A stretch of 64,000 nt of DNA from Bacillus timonensis (GCF_000285535.1 NZ_HE610986.1:399760-463759), one strand, 5' to 3'; numbered from the stretch's first letter, positions 43,215 through 52,162 are shown. The notes: generated from the sequence alone by a model not told the origin. Numbers and translations are program-made.

Positions 43215-44402
43215 TTATTCTAGCTTATCTACTATATTTTCGATTACCGAACCTATATCAGCATAACCATAATAACGGACAAATATGACTTCTTTTCCCT
43301 TAGAAGCAAATACTTCTTTCAATTCCCTATCTTCATGTACAATTAAAAGATCAAAGCTTGGATGCTTCGTTTCAATATATTCATCTAAACTATATTCATA
43401 GTTATATCTTTTTATCAAATCAGAGAGTAGGTTATCCGCCATAGATGATAAACTCAGTCGATAATACCTTGTTTCAATACTTGGCGAATATTCACCACTC
43501 CCATCATTCCACATTTTCCCCGGAACTACCCCGTTTTCATCTGTTTCATATTGCACGGTTGCAAACAGACTCCAATTAGTTGAATATCGATTAGACCAGT
43601 CCACATTGTCATTCATATATTCAGATTCCCCTCGAACTAAAGCTGGATTCTGCTCAATATCTGCTAATCTCACAAACGGTAAGTTGGGACTTTCTACCGG
43701 CAAGGTTTTCGTGTCCATTTTTACAAGTTGTACGAATGGGAGTATAGCGCTCAGTCCAGCAACTACAGTAAAAAGGATTGCGATAACTGAATTTACTCGA
43801 TGGTGCTTCTTCCATGGAGCTTGATGATCAATTGGTTTTCCTTCAATTAAACCTTTTCTTAGTGCGCGAATGGATAAAGCCGCCTGCAGTGAGGTATAGG
43901 CAAAATACCCAATAATGATGGATAAAATTGTTTGTTGAACAGCGAATCCCTCAACTAAAATATAGGTAGGTGTTCTATCAAGAAACCAAACTGAAGACAA
44001 CATGCCTATCATTACTAGCAACCCGATGACAACAAATCCAGCATTTAAGACTAATTTCTTGTCCATTTCCTTTAATGTATAGGATTGCTCGGCTGGGTCT
44101 GTGTGTAGCTCTGGTGCATCTCGTTCAACAGGTGATGAAAACACTTGAAAATATTGATAGCCTGTCACGTAATCCCAGCCACTTTCTGAATACATCTCGA
44201 TTTGTTCTGGTGACATTCTCTTTTTCATGGATACTTCGATTCTGTATCTCATTTTTTTCGGTTCACCTTTTGCAAAATGTGCAAAATATAACCCCATCTT
44301 TTTTAGATGGAATCCCTTAGCCGCCATGTCTTGAAACCAGCTCTCATGCTCACCAATTCGCCAATAATCACTAGGCCGCAGTTTACGAACCGTTTTAATC
44401 AT
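43215..44402 (-). CDS. DUF2812 family membrane protein
   Basis: This 395-aa protein opens with the DUF2812 domain (KLRPSDYWRIGEHESWFQDM, KGFHLKKMGLYFAHFAKG) followed by hydrophobic segments at about 130-155, 165-185 and 210-235 and a long extracellular or cytosolic C-terminal domain. In Firmicutes DUF2812 genes almost always follow a PadR gene, as here, with overlapping stop and start. They probably form a regulator/membrane-sensor pair with unknown signal. Confidence 0.88.
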   Translation of the reverse strand: MIKTVRKLRPSDYWRIGEHESWFQDMAAKGFHLKKMGLYFAHFAKGEPKKMRYRIEVSMKKRMSPEQIEMYSESGWDYVTGYQYFQVFSSPVERDAPELHTDPAEQSYTLKEMDKKLVLNAGFVVIGLLVMIGMLSSVWFLDRTPTYILVEGFAVQQTILSIIIGYFAYTSLQAALSIRALRKGLIEGKPIDHQAPWKKHHRVNSVIAILFTVVAGLSAILPFVQLVKMDTKTLPVESPNLPFVRLADIEQNPALVRGESEYMNDNVDWSNRYSTNWSLFATVQYETDENGVVPGKMWNDGSGEYSPSIETRYYRLSLSSMADNLLSDLIKRYNYEYSLDEYIETKHPSFDLLIVHEDRELKEVFASKGKEVIFVRYYGYADIGSVIENIVDKLE

Positions 44403-44715
44403 TTTCATCACCACCCTCTAAAATTTCGCCGTCTTGTATCATAGATTTTAATCGACTATACTCCATTCTTAGTGCACTCTCTCCCTCTGGAGTAATTTCA
44501 TATGTTTTTCTTCTGCCATCATCTTCAGCTAATGAAATAAGACCATCTTTTTGCATGCGTGAAAGCACTCCGTAAAGAGTCCCCGGACCCATTTTTACTC
44601 TTCCACTCGAAACTTCTGTAATGGCATGCATCAGCTGATACCCATGGTTTGGATGCATTAACGCAAGCAGAACATAGTACATTGCTTCAGTCATCGGTCC
44701 ACCGTTATAGGCCAC
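44395..44715 (-). CDS. PadR-family transcriptional regulator
   Basis: This 106-aa protein has the PadR winged helix: TEAMYYVLLALMHPNHGYQL, KMGPGTLYGVLSRMQKDGLI and RRKTYEITPEGESALRMEY. It overlaps the DUF2812 gene by eight bases, forming the common PadR-DUF2812 pair. The GTG at 44715 has AGGGG eight bases upstream and is preferred over the GTG three codons earlier. A long palindrome just upstream is the likely autoregulatory operator. Confidence 0.92.
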   Translation of the reverse strand: MAYNGGPMTEAMYYVLLALMHPNHGYQLMHAITEVSSGRVKMGPGTLYGVLSRMQKDGLISLAEDDGRRKTYEITPEGESALRMEYSRLKSMIQDGEILEGGDEND

Positions 44716-44750
44716 TCTATCCACCCCTGTTAAGTATTATGTCTCTCGAT

Positions 44751-44782
44751 ATTATGTATAGCGATATATCGCATAACATAAT
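44751..44782 (-). promoter_or_regulatory. Palindromic operator of the padR gene
   Basis: A 32-base near-perfect palindrome has arms ATTATGTATAG and CATAACATAAT around CGATATATCG. It begins at the -10 box of the padR promoter and extends into the leader, as expected for an autorepressor site. Confidence 0.7.
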
Positions 44783-44809
44783 AGTACTTTATAAAATATA
44801 TATTGTAAA
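44781..44809 (-). promoter_or_regulatory. padR promoter
   Basis: TTTACA (44809-44804) and TACTAT (44786-44781) on the minus strand are 17 bases apart, a good sigma-A promoter, and the -10 box touches the operator palindrome. Confidence 0.65.
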
Positions 44810-45153
44810 CCACAAAAAAACGACTGCCCTACAATTCAAAGAGGTCCGATTTCGGGTGCATTCTTAATATTTGGCACAAGAATTGACGTATGGGGGATGG
44901 CATACATCTTTTTCTTTATTGATCAACGATTTTACGGAATTTCATCCACTTTGACATAGGAATTGACATCATTATTATGATGGACAATAAGTATTGTACA
45001 ATGAATAAAGGTGGGCAACCTTCTGTCATTTACAGTGCTATTTTTTAGTTCGCTATAAGATGTTCGATAAAAGCTGCGGATTCTTGTTGCTAGGATCAAA
45101 AGGGTCTGCACTTATTGGTAGGGGAATAGGTTAGTTAACCACCCGGGCTGATA

Positions 45154-45343
45154 AATAGACGGAAGAGTTCCGTTTATTAAGTAATTTTTAGTAAAAAAGG
45201 GGTAAATAGACGGAGAGATTCCGCCTATTGACTTGAAAAGCGTTGAAATGGAGGATTTTGTTTTCCATAACCGGAAAACCTACCCTTATATACCCCGAAA
45301 CGAGGTCAATTCTGAATTTAACCGAAAAATTTCCGCTTATAAT
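45154..45343. repeat. Second array of AATAGACGGA-type palindromes
   Basis: Two clear units lie at 45154-45178 (AATAGACGGAA, three bases, TTCCGTTTATT) and 45205-45229 (AATAGACGGA, five bases, TCCGCCTATT). Two more degenerate ones follow near 45265-45295 and 45320-45343. Both this and the array near 6.8 kb lie in gene-free DNA. Confidence 0.7.
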
Positions 45344-45415
45344 ATTTTTACTAATGATTCGATTAAGGACAAGACATCCTGTTTAATAAAAATAAGGTCT
45401 TTTTCCCCAATAAAG

Positions 45416-45441
45416 AAACTCGCCAATACTATGGCGAGTTT
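45416..45441. terminator. Isolated hairpin
   Basis: A perfect 10-bp stem (AAACTCGCCA / TGGCGAGTTT) with a six-base loop, T-rich on the plus side. No gene ends next to it on either strand, so it may mark a lost gene. Confidence 0.5.
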
Positions 45442-45568
45442 TACTTTTTATCTACCAATAAGGAAGCATTTCCACTGTCATTACGGCATGTATTTTGGGA
45501 ATTGCACCTCAAATCGAACGGTTTACTTACAACTGCAATCGCTCTTTTTTCCGTATATCTTAATCGGC

Positions 45569-45636
45569 AAAAAATGGTACACGAAGGACAGGGTCCATGT
45601 CCAAATTGGAACGAGGAACCTATCCTTTGTGTACCA
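45569..45636 (-). terminator. uppS terminator made of a GACAGG-type repeat element
   Basis: Directly after the uppS stop a long stem with ends TGGTACAC (45575) and GTGTACCA (45629-45636) and inner AAGGA-AGG/CCT-TCCTT pairing is followed by six T on the minus strand. The inner sequence (GATAGGTTCC, GGACCCTGTCC) belongs to a family of hairpin repeats found in Bacillus intergenic DNA. Confidence 0.75.
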
Positions 45637-45638
45637 CA

Positions 45639-46403
45639 TTATACTCCACCATATCTTCTTTTTCGTTGTTGGTATTCTTGTAATGCCTGTAGGAATTCTT
45701 CTTCACAGAAATCTGGCCACAGCACATCGGTAAACCAGAACTCCGTATAGGCTAGTTGCCATAATAGGAAATTGCTAAGACGTTTTTCACCGCCAGTGCG
45801 AATAAGTAGGTCTGGCTCTGGCAGATCCGCTGTATATAGGTATTGATTAAACTGCACTTCATCTAGCTCATCGAGACTCAACTTCTCGTCTTTCAAATCC
45901 AGAAGCATTGTTTTCATGGCATGAAGAAGCTCGTGTCTGCTTCCATAATTGAGCGCGAAATTCAGAAGAAGTCCATCGTTATCTTTTGTACGTTGGATTG
46001 CATACTCGATGGCTTCACGTGTATGACTTGGAAGATTCTCCATATCACCAATCGCCTCAATCCGCACATTGTTAGAAATTAGTTCTGGTAAATAAAGATG
46101 CAGAAATTCCTTTGGAAGTCTCAAAATAAATTCTACCTCAGGCTTTGGACGCTTCCAATTTTCAGTGGAAAACGTATATAATGTCAAAACCTTCACATTA
46201 TATTTGACTGCTGCCTTAACCGTTTTTAAGACTGCAGAAATCCCTTCCTTATGGCCAGCAACTCTAGGCAAGCCCCGCTTCTGAGCCCATCGTCCATTCC
46301 CATCCATAATAATCGCGATATGTTCCGGAGTTTGACCTTCACGATAATCGAAGGATTCTTTCGATTGCTTCTGATTAAAAAAAGGAATTCTCATTGCCAT
46401 CAT
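45639..46403 (-). CDS. uppS: Undecaprenyl diphosphate synthase (cis-prenyltransferase)
   Basis: This 254-aa protein condenses isopentenyl diphosphate units onto farnesyl diphosphate to make the C55 carrier lipid for wall synthesis. Motifs are complete: IIMDGNGRWAQKRGLPRVAG with the catalytic Asp, LYTFSTENWKRP, and the late DLLIRTGGEKRLSNFLLWQL followed by YTEFWFTDVLWPDF. Start ATG has GAGGAG upstream. The usual uppS lies in a frr-uppS-cdsA-dxr operon; this copy stands alone, so it may be a second, paralogous cis-prenyltransferase. Confidence 0.93.
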   Translation of the reverse strand: MMAMRIPFFNQKQSKESFDYREGQTPEHIAIIMDGNGRWAQKRGLPRVAGHKEGISAVLKTVKAAVKYNVKVLTLYTFSTENWKRPKPEVEFILRLPKEFLHLYLPELISNNVRIEAIGDMENLPSHTREAIEYAIQRTKDNDGLLLNFALNYGSRHELLHAMKTMLLDLKDEKLSLDELDEVQFNQYLYTADLPEPDLLIRTGGEKRLSNFLLWQLAYTEFWFTDVLWPDFCEEEFLQALQEYQQRKRRYGGV

Positions 46404-46429
46404 TTTATCTCCTCAAAAATTAGTTTTGC

Positions 46430-46461
46430 CAGTGGGTCACAGTGACAGGTCCTTTGTCCTC
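46430..46461. repeat. Short GACAGG-type repeat element
   Basis: The sequence after the stop of the YozG-like gene contains GTCACAGTGACAGGTCCTTTGTCC, split here as GTCACAGTGACAGG and TCCTTTGTCC, similar to the element behind uppS and the one at 56.9 kb. It fills most of the spacer between the YozG-like and uppS genes. Confidence 0.5.
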
Positions 46462-46671
46462 TCATTCATCACTTCGGTATTCTAATATATCCCCTGGCTG
46501 ACAGTCTAAAGCTTTACAAATTGCTTCTAATGTAGAGAAGCGCACCGCTTTTGCCTTTCCATTTTTTAAGATAGAAAGGTTTGCCATTGTTATGCCAACT
46601 CGTTCCGAAAGTTCAGTTACGCTCATTTTCCTTTTCGCCAGCATCACGTCAATATTTATGATAATTGCCAT
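46462..46671 (-). CDS. YozG-like XRE-family regulator
   Basis: This 69-aa protein is a compact Cro/CI helix-turn-helix: MAIIINIDVMLAKRKMSVTE, then RVGITMANLSILKNGKAKAV and CKALDCQPGDILEY. It matches the YozG group that follows DUF2975 membrane-protein genes. The ATG (MAIIIN) has GAGGTGA upstream, in the end of the DUF2975 gene, so the two are translationally coupled. Confidence 0.92.
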   Translation of the reverse strand: MAIIINIDVMLAKRKMSVTELSERVGITMANLSILKNGKAKAVRFSTLEAICKALDCQPGDILEYRSDE

Positions 46672-46681
46672 TGTTTTCACC

Positions 46682-47182
46682 TCAGACTGTTAAATCGTTT
46701 TCTGTTTTGATATTGATTGCTTCTTGTAAAAGTTTTTTGAGTACGGCAGCAAAGACTGCAATCACCATTGAAGCACCAACAATGACTAATCCGATTAGTA
46801 CGAGGCCTGGTGCGTCATCCCATTCCGCTACGATAAAGACAAACGGTAAGGCTAGCACGTACAATCCACAGATTGTGATGGCACAGGTTCTTATTTTCTT
46901 TAAAGCATTCACAGAAACTTGAGAGAAGGCAATGTTCTTATCAATATAATTTAAAAGCTTAAGAGCTTGGTACAATGCAACGTAAAATGGGATTGCCGAA
47001 ACATACATAAGTGTTAAAATGCCAAGAACCATATAGCCCAACGTTGCACCATTTGCTGCTTCTTCAAATGCGACACTCACAATCCGTGGAAGCCCAAATA
47101 AGCAAAGAGCTAAAACGGGAACCCCCATCATAAAAACAGCAAACCTTAAAAAACGTGTTGAACTTAGTTTCATAAACTGCAC
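46682..47182 (-). CDS. DUF2975 family membrane protein
   Basis: This 166-aa protein has four membrane segments and the DUF2975 pattern (VPVLALCLFGLPRIV at the start, LKLLNYIDKNIAFSQVSVNA in the cytosolic loop). It is nearly always encoded with a YozG-type XRE protein, as here. The pair resembles a membrane sensor with its DNA-binding partner; the signal is unknown. Confidence 0.9.
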   Translation of the reverse strand: MQFMKLSSTRFLRFAVFMMGVPVLALCLFGLPRIVSVAFEEAANGATLGYMVLGILTLMYVSAIPFYVALYQALKLLNYIDKNIAFSQVSVNALKKIRTCAITICGLYVLALPFVFIVAEWDDAPGLVLIGLVIVGASMVIAVFAAVLKKLLQEAINIKTENDLTV

Positions 47183-47294
47183 CTCATTTATTTATTGTCA
47201 ATTTAATTTACCATATCTTTTATCGTTTTACAATAAAATATTATTGATTTAAATTCTATTTTTATTGTGACCATCTTGATTTCAGGACATATAA

Positions 47295-47325
47295 AAAGCA
47301 TTCTTCATGACCGAAAGAATGCTTT
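47295..47325 (-). terminator. Terminator of the CmpB-like membrane gene
   Basis: A perfect 11-bp stem (AAAGCATTCTT / AAGAATGCTTT) with a nine-base loop, followed by TTAT on the minus strand, 40 bases after the stop. Confidence 0.7.
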
Positions 47326-47364
47326 AACAGACATATATCTATTTGTTACTCATGGATATCATGA

Positions 47365-47949
47365 TTATTGAATCGGATTGCCCGCGCGAACTTTTTCCGG
47401 TATATGCCTTCTAATTGCAAAAAGGAGTTCACCAAGGAAATACAGACCTACTGTTGGCCAGATCCATGCCCAATATCGTCCAACTACTTCATACAAAGCA
47501 ACAATCCCTGGGTGTACATATGCCAAGCAAACCAAGGAAAGGAAAATCCAGCAGATCGAATATGAAAAACAAATATGGCCTTGTAGCTGCCACTTATGCC
47601 CTGAGTAGTCCCACCATTTCCGACCAAAAAACCACTCAAGTAACATCCCGCTACAATACTCCACAACGGTTGGGATGAAAAAACAAAGAAACAACACCAC
47701 CGACCAATGCATGTCTTTTCCAATTAAAAGGATTAGGAAAAGAGGAGCAAACCCGTACATCGGCTTAAATGGCCCAAAGAAAAAGTTATCCTTAAAAAAC
47801 ACTCGTTTCCTTGCAAAGTTATAGCTATTTTCTAGCAACCATCCTAAAAATGAATAGGCTGTAAAGAAAAAGATAACAGCCATTACACCATCCCAAGAAA
47901 ACAAGATTGGCATCCCAAATTCAAAACCGCTTGCTAAACTTTGTAACAC
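47365..47949 (-). CDS. Putative ABC-transporter type IV / CmpB-like membrane protein
   Basis: This 194-aa protein has five membrane segments and matches the family named putative ABC transporter permease (COG4905). Visible marks are FFTAYSFLGWLLENSYN, FFFGPFKPMYGFAPLFLIL and EYCSGMLLEWFFGRKWWDYS. No ATPase gene lies nearby, and the family is better regarded as an uncharacterised membrane protein. The start is GTG behind GAGGTGA. Confidence 0.82.
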   Translation of the reverse strand: MLQSLASGFEFGMPILFSWDGVMAVIFFFTAYSFLGWLLENSYNFARKRVFFKDNFFFGPFKPMYGFAPLFLILLIGKDMHWSVVLFLCFFIPTVVEYCSGMLLEWFFGRKWWDYSGHKWQLQGHICFSYSICWIFLSLVCLAYVHPGIVALYEVVGRYWAWIWPTVGLYFLGELLFAIRRHIPEKVRAGNPIQ

Positions 47950-48140
47950 TGATAAATCACCTCAAGGATAATATTCCCATATATGATTTGCAGTTTTTTG
48001 GTTAAATATACCTTACTTTAGATGTAGAGTTTTAACTATCAAGCAACTACTTAAAATGCTTTTGCACACTTGGGTTGTATACTCGATATATCTATTTAAT
48101 GCCCATGGATGATTACTTGAAACACTTGGAAATAGCCAAT

Positions 48141-48167
48141 CAAAAAAAGTGCCCATATGGACACTTT
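48141..48167 (-). terminator. Terminator of the small membrane protein gene
   Basis: A stem AAAGTGCCCAT / ATGGACACTTT with one mismatch, followed by seven T on the minus strand, 16 bases after the stop. Confidence 0.8.
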
Positions 48168-48182
48168 AATGGCTGACACATG

Positions 48183-48377
48183 TTACACATAAAATCTAAT
48201 ATAAACCCCAACGGCAATCAGTGAAAGCAGGATAACCACCGCATAAATGACTGTTAAGTTTATGCTGTTTCTTTTCGTCTTTTCACGGTAGTTTGCATCC
48301 CCTTTTCCTGCAATCAAAACTGTTCCGAGTAATGCAGCGATACCAAGGATAATTACGATGATAAATGCAATTTTCAT
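48183..48377 (-). CDS. Small two-helix membrane protein
   Basis: This 64-aa protein has two membrane segments (about 4-22 and 42-60) joined by a charged loop GKGDANYREKTKRNSINL. Similar small proteins of Bacillus carry the label BshB3 potential contributor to bacillithiol synthesis, but the sequence itself shows no enzyme motif, so I do not use that name. The ATG is preceded by GAGGTGA. It follows the EamA transporter gene by 20 bases and starts a short distance upstream of a terminator. Confidence 0.75.
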   Translation of the reverse strand: MKIAFIIVIILGIAALLGTVLIAGKGDANYREKTKRNSINLTVIYAVVILLSLIAVGVYIRFYV

Positions 48378-48396
48378 TTTTCAAAATTCACCTCGA

Positions 48397-49314
48397 TTAT
48401 AAAGATGTCTCATTATCCATCAACGTTTTTTTTGGAAGCTTTTCACTCTTTTCTTGAACGATGATTACGGCTGCTATTACCATGATAATCCCAATATATT
48501 GCCACATGAGCAATGTTTCTTGAAAGATAAAAAAGCCAATAATTGCAGCAACGACAGGTTCAATCGTTGCAATAATAGATGCCCGACTTGACTCAATATA
48601 CTGTAATCCTTTTGTATATAGGATGAACGCCATCATCGAAGAAAGAAAACCAAGTCCAATAATATAAATCCATGATTTTAGTTCTGTAAACAGATTTGCC
48701 ACCGACCAAATTCCGCTGAACGGTGTTACGGCGACTGCTGCAAAAATAAACGTATACACTGTGACGGTAAGAGAATCATATTTTTCGAGAGCAAACTTGC
48801 CAAAAATACTATAAAGAGCGTAAAAGAAGCCGGAAGCAATTCCTACTACTAGCCCGAAGAGTGAGATTGTACCTGTAAAGTTTGGAAAGACTCCGACGAC
48901 AAAGGCACAGCCCACAATTGTTACCACAAGTGCCAACATCTTTCGAATGGTCAATTTCTCTTTAAATAGGATTCTTGCAAAAATCGTGACAAACGCTGGT
49001 GCCGTATAAAGCAAGATGGCCGCAACGGAAATCGAGGTTTCCTCAATCGCAACAAACATACACCAGTTAAAAAAGACAATACTTATGATTCCAGTTCCAA
49101 TAAAGTATTTGCTATCCGTTACTTTGATTTTGAAGACTTGGGGATTTTTTAAAAGAGCATATGTAATCAGAAAAATGGAGGCAGCGATTGCTCTTACTGT
49201 TACAACCTGTAGTGGCGTAAAGCCAATTTCATACAAGTTGCTTACAAATAAGCCAATAATCCCCCATAATGACGCACCCGCTGCAATGTAAAGCCCCGCC
49301 ATCCGTTTGTTCAT
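48397..49314 (-). CDS. EamA-family transporter (DMT superfamily)
   Basis: This 305-aa protein has ten membrane segments in two EamA repeats (GASLWGIIGLFVSNLYEIGF in the first, KGLQYIESSRASIIATIEPV in the second). The latter signature is typical of RhaT/YdcZ-like metabolite exporters. I chose the ATG (MNKRMAGLY) with GGAGG upstream. It is probably co-transcribed with the small membrane protein gene. Confidence 0.9.
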   Translation of the reverse strand: MNKRMAGLYIAAGASLWGIIGLFVSNLYEIGFTPLQVVTVRAIAASIFLITYALLKNPQVFKIKVTDSKYFIGTGIISIVFFNWCMFVAIEETSISVAAILLYTAPAFVTIFARILFKEKLTIRKMLALVVTIVGCAFVVGVFPNFTGTISLFGLVVGIASGFFYALYSIFGKFALEKYDSLTVTVYTFIFAAVAVTPFSGIWSVANLFTELKSWIYIIGLGFLSSMMAFILYTKGLQYIESSRASIIATIEPVVAAIIGFFIFQETLLMWQYIGIIMVIAAVIIVQEKSEKLPKKTLMDNETSL

Positions 49315-49410
49315 CAGCACTTCCTCCGATTTATGTATTGCCAATATGTTACCAGAATTTGAAAGACTTGAAAAGCAATTATGCTCCTTTTATCTATATA
49401 TGAAGTTTAT

Positions 49411-49444
49411 AAAAAAAGGCCAAGCAAATAATCTTGCTCAGCCT
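49411..49444 (-). terminator. Terminator of the lipoprotein gene
   Basis: An 11-bp stem with a mismatch (AGGCCAAGCAA / TTGCTCAGCCT) and six-base loop, followed by seven T on the minus strand, 28 bases after the stop. Confidence 0.85.
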
Positions 49445-49471
49445 TACCTTGTGTTTCTCACTATCTATTTT

Positions 49472-50172
49472 TTATCTTATCGGCAATTCAAATTCTTCTT
49501 CACCTAAGAGCACTTTCAGAACTAATGGTTTATCAGTTTCAGAAACAGGTGTTGGAACTTGGAAATAGATATGTACATTCCCCTTTGTTAACGGATCAAC
49601 ACTAGCCCCACCAAATTTTGTACCATTCTCTTCTTCGGTTGCTGCTAAACTTTCAAACTCATGTTTCCCATCATATAATAAAAAGAATTTTACCGGAGCA
49701 AGCTTGTGACCATAGTTAAAAATTTCTGTTGTATCATTGTTAATAGTACCTGTTATATGAAAGTAGATTTGCGAATCAGAAGTTGTACCACGAGTTGCCC
49801 ATGTATCATTAGGATCTGCATTGGACGTTGAAAACTCTCTAACAAATGAAGCATTTGTTAGCTTAATTTCGACAGCGTCATTATCATAATAGATGACTTT
49901 GTCTGAATCAAATAAGTTTTCAGCAGGTTGTGCTTCCTTTTCTTTATCTTCACCTGAAGATCGAATCACTTCTGCTTCCTTTTCATCAGCTTCATCCTTA
50001 TTTTTTCTGTTTCTTCTACTTTTGTGCCCGCTTCCTGAGCATTTGTCTCTTTGTCTTCTATAGTCGTATCAGGCTCGTCATTATTTTTTGCAGTTTCATT
50101 TGAACTACCGCAAGCGGTTAAAAAACCTGCAACTACCAATGTTATAAGTATACTTCCCCATTTTTTCTCCAT
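49472..50172 (-). pseudogene. Lipoprotein with a poly-A frameshift
   Basis: The N-terminal part is a lipoprotein signal (MEKKWGSILITLVVAGFLTA and then the lipobox Cys) followed by a charged linker; the C-terminal part (after about residue 57) holds a beta-rich domain starting ENLFDSDKVIYYDNDAVEIK and ending KVLLGEEEFELPIR. The parts are in different frames. They would join as EETEKNKDEADEKEAE if the A6 run near 50004-50009 were A7. The full protein would be about 233 aa. The domain is unknown but resembles DUF5067-type extracellular lipoproteins. Confidence 0.8.
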
Positions 50173-50359
50173 AACTCTCCTCCTATCTTTTCTCCAAAGG
50201 TAATTATAGTATCCAAATTTTAGGCGAACAACAAGAAAGGAGGAAAAGAGGAAAAGATAGGAAAAAGGTAGCTTATCCTCCAAAGCAAGAGACATGACTT
50301 ATTAATCAGCCATCACTAAAAACCACAACTTTTTACCTGTATGAAAAAGCTGTTCATTA

Positions 50360-51967
50360 CTAGCTATTGTAAACATGATACTGGTTTTTCCCTTTTCGTT
50401 TTGCTTCAAACATGGCCATGTCCGCGTGTTTCATGATGGCCTTTGCTGTGTCTCCGTCTTCCGGAAAAAACGCAATGCCAATACTTGAGGTTACGAAAAT
50501 AGACTTATCTTGAATGACAACATCTTCCTGTATCGAATGGATGATTGTTTTAGCCAATTGTTTTGTATCCTCAACATTTGTATCCGGAATGAAGATGTTA
50601 AACTCATCACCTGCCATCCTTGACGCAACAGCCTTTTCCGGTAAAAGATCCTTTAATCTTGTTGAAATATGTTGAATAAGCGTATCACCTACATCATGAC
50701 CGTATGTATCATTAACATCTTTAAATCCATCTAAATCAAGAAATAACACGGAAAGAGGTTGGCCCTTGTCAATTGCTTTGTTCAGTTCTTGGGCAAAGTA
50801 CCTCCGATTTGGCAAACCAGATAATGCATCATAAAACGCAAAATGATACATCATTGTCTCGGCTTCTTTTCTAGCCGTAATATCTGTGAAAAAGACTTGT
50901 ACATATGTTTCACCATCAATTTCATAAGGGAAACCTGAAACTTCAGCATAAATGGACTTTTTATCGAGCCGAATCATTTCTTCTTCCATTACTCCAACAG
51001 ACTTATCGTTACGAATTGTCTTCCATCTGCTTTTTATCATTTGATGGTAATTTGGATGAATGAAGTCAAGAAAATGCTTTCCAAGGATTTGCCCTTAATG
51101 GGTGCCTCCTAAAATTTTAATACCGGTCGGATTGATATAGTGAACAATTCCAAATTTATGAATAACGATTCCGACAGGCGCTAATTCTACTAAACGTTTA
51201 TAGTGTTCCTCACTAACTAATAAACGAGATCTTAGCTGATTATCGCGACTTGCTTGAAAAAGGAGAAGAGCAAGCAAAATGAGAATGAAAATACTAATGG
51301 CTGTTGCGATTGTATATCCAGATAAAACATATCCTGCAAAGCCTTCTTGAGAATGAAAATGCATTTTTTCAAAAGATGTCGCACTCATTCCAATATAGTG
51401 CATACCAGCGATGCCGCTACCAAACGTAATGGGGCCGACAATCCGATACCAGTTTTCATCACGATAGGAAGAAAATAGAGCAAATGTAACCCAAGCCCCG
51501 AAAATGGCCACCAAAAGTGAAATCAGCAACAACATCGTCGAATAGGAAAGATTGGCCTCCATTCGCATCGATCGCATGCTTAAATAATGCATGCTAAAAA
51601 TTCCGAGACCCATTAATAAACTACTAATCGCCACTGATTTTGTTTGTTTCCCTTTGCACATAAGGGAAAAAGAAAGAATTGAAAACATCACAATCAAAAA
51701 TAAGGAGGCTAGGACGAGCCAAATATTGTAGGTAACAGTTACTTTAATATGGACCGCTAACATTCCAATAAAATGGACTGCCCATACACCTCCACCCATT
51801 ACAAATGAGGCTGAGACCAGCGAAAACTTATCATTTCTTTTATTTTTCAAATGTTGATTTACTAAATGAAGTGCAACATAAGAGGTAAAAATTCCGATTA
51901 TGATTGAAAGAATAACCAACCCTACATGATATTCTGTCACATAGCTGCCTTGCGTAGAAGATAACAT
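50360..51967 (-). pseudogene. MHYT-PAS-GGDEF protein interrupted by an in-frame stop
   Basis: The reading frame is continuous apart from one TAA at 51097-51095. The first 290 codons encode an MHYT integral sensor domain with three copies of the motif (AVHFIGM, SMHYLSM, GMHYIGM) and the start of a PAS domain. After the stop the same frame goes on with the rest of PAS and a GGDEF domain (SGLPNRRYF, DLDGFKDVNDTYGHD, and the active-site variant AGDEF). The intact protein would be about 535 aa, a diguanylate cyclase sensing gas or redox. A second start 18 codons after the stop may still give a soluble cyclase. Confidence 0.85.
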
Positions 51968-52162
51968 ACACGTACACCTTTTCTATTTTTTTGCTTTGAC
52001 GTTATATTTACCTAGTATTTGGATGGATGATACGAAATAATACATTTAACAAAACACGAAACCTATAAAAACTTAATCTTACTGTACAAAATGATAAAAA
52101 GACTTTTTTCACTTGGATAGATAACAAGCTAACTATCCCAACTACTCCACCCTACGCTAAAA

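Larger units (their letters stand above)
44810..45638. other. Gene-free region with repeats
   Basis: About 830 bases without a supported gene. Repeats are at 45154-45343 (degenerate AATAGACGGA palindromes), an isolated hairpin is at 45416-45441 (AAACTCGCCA / TGGCGAGTTT), and the uppS terminator is at 45569-45636. A frame at 45233-45733 is not supported. Confidence 0.5.

Noticed and set aside
45233-45733. 166-aa plus-strand frame
   Set aside because: It covers the palindrome array, an isolated hairpin, the uppS terminator and the uppS end in antisense; composition is unlike a protein.
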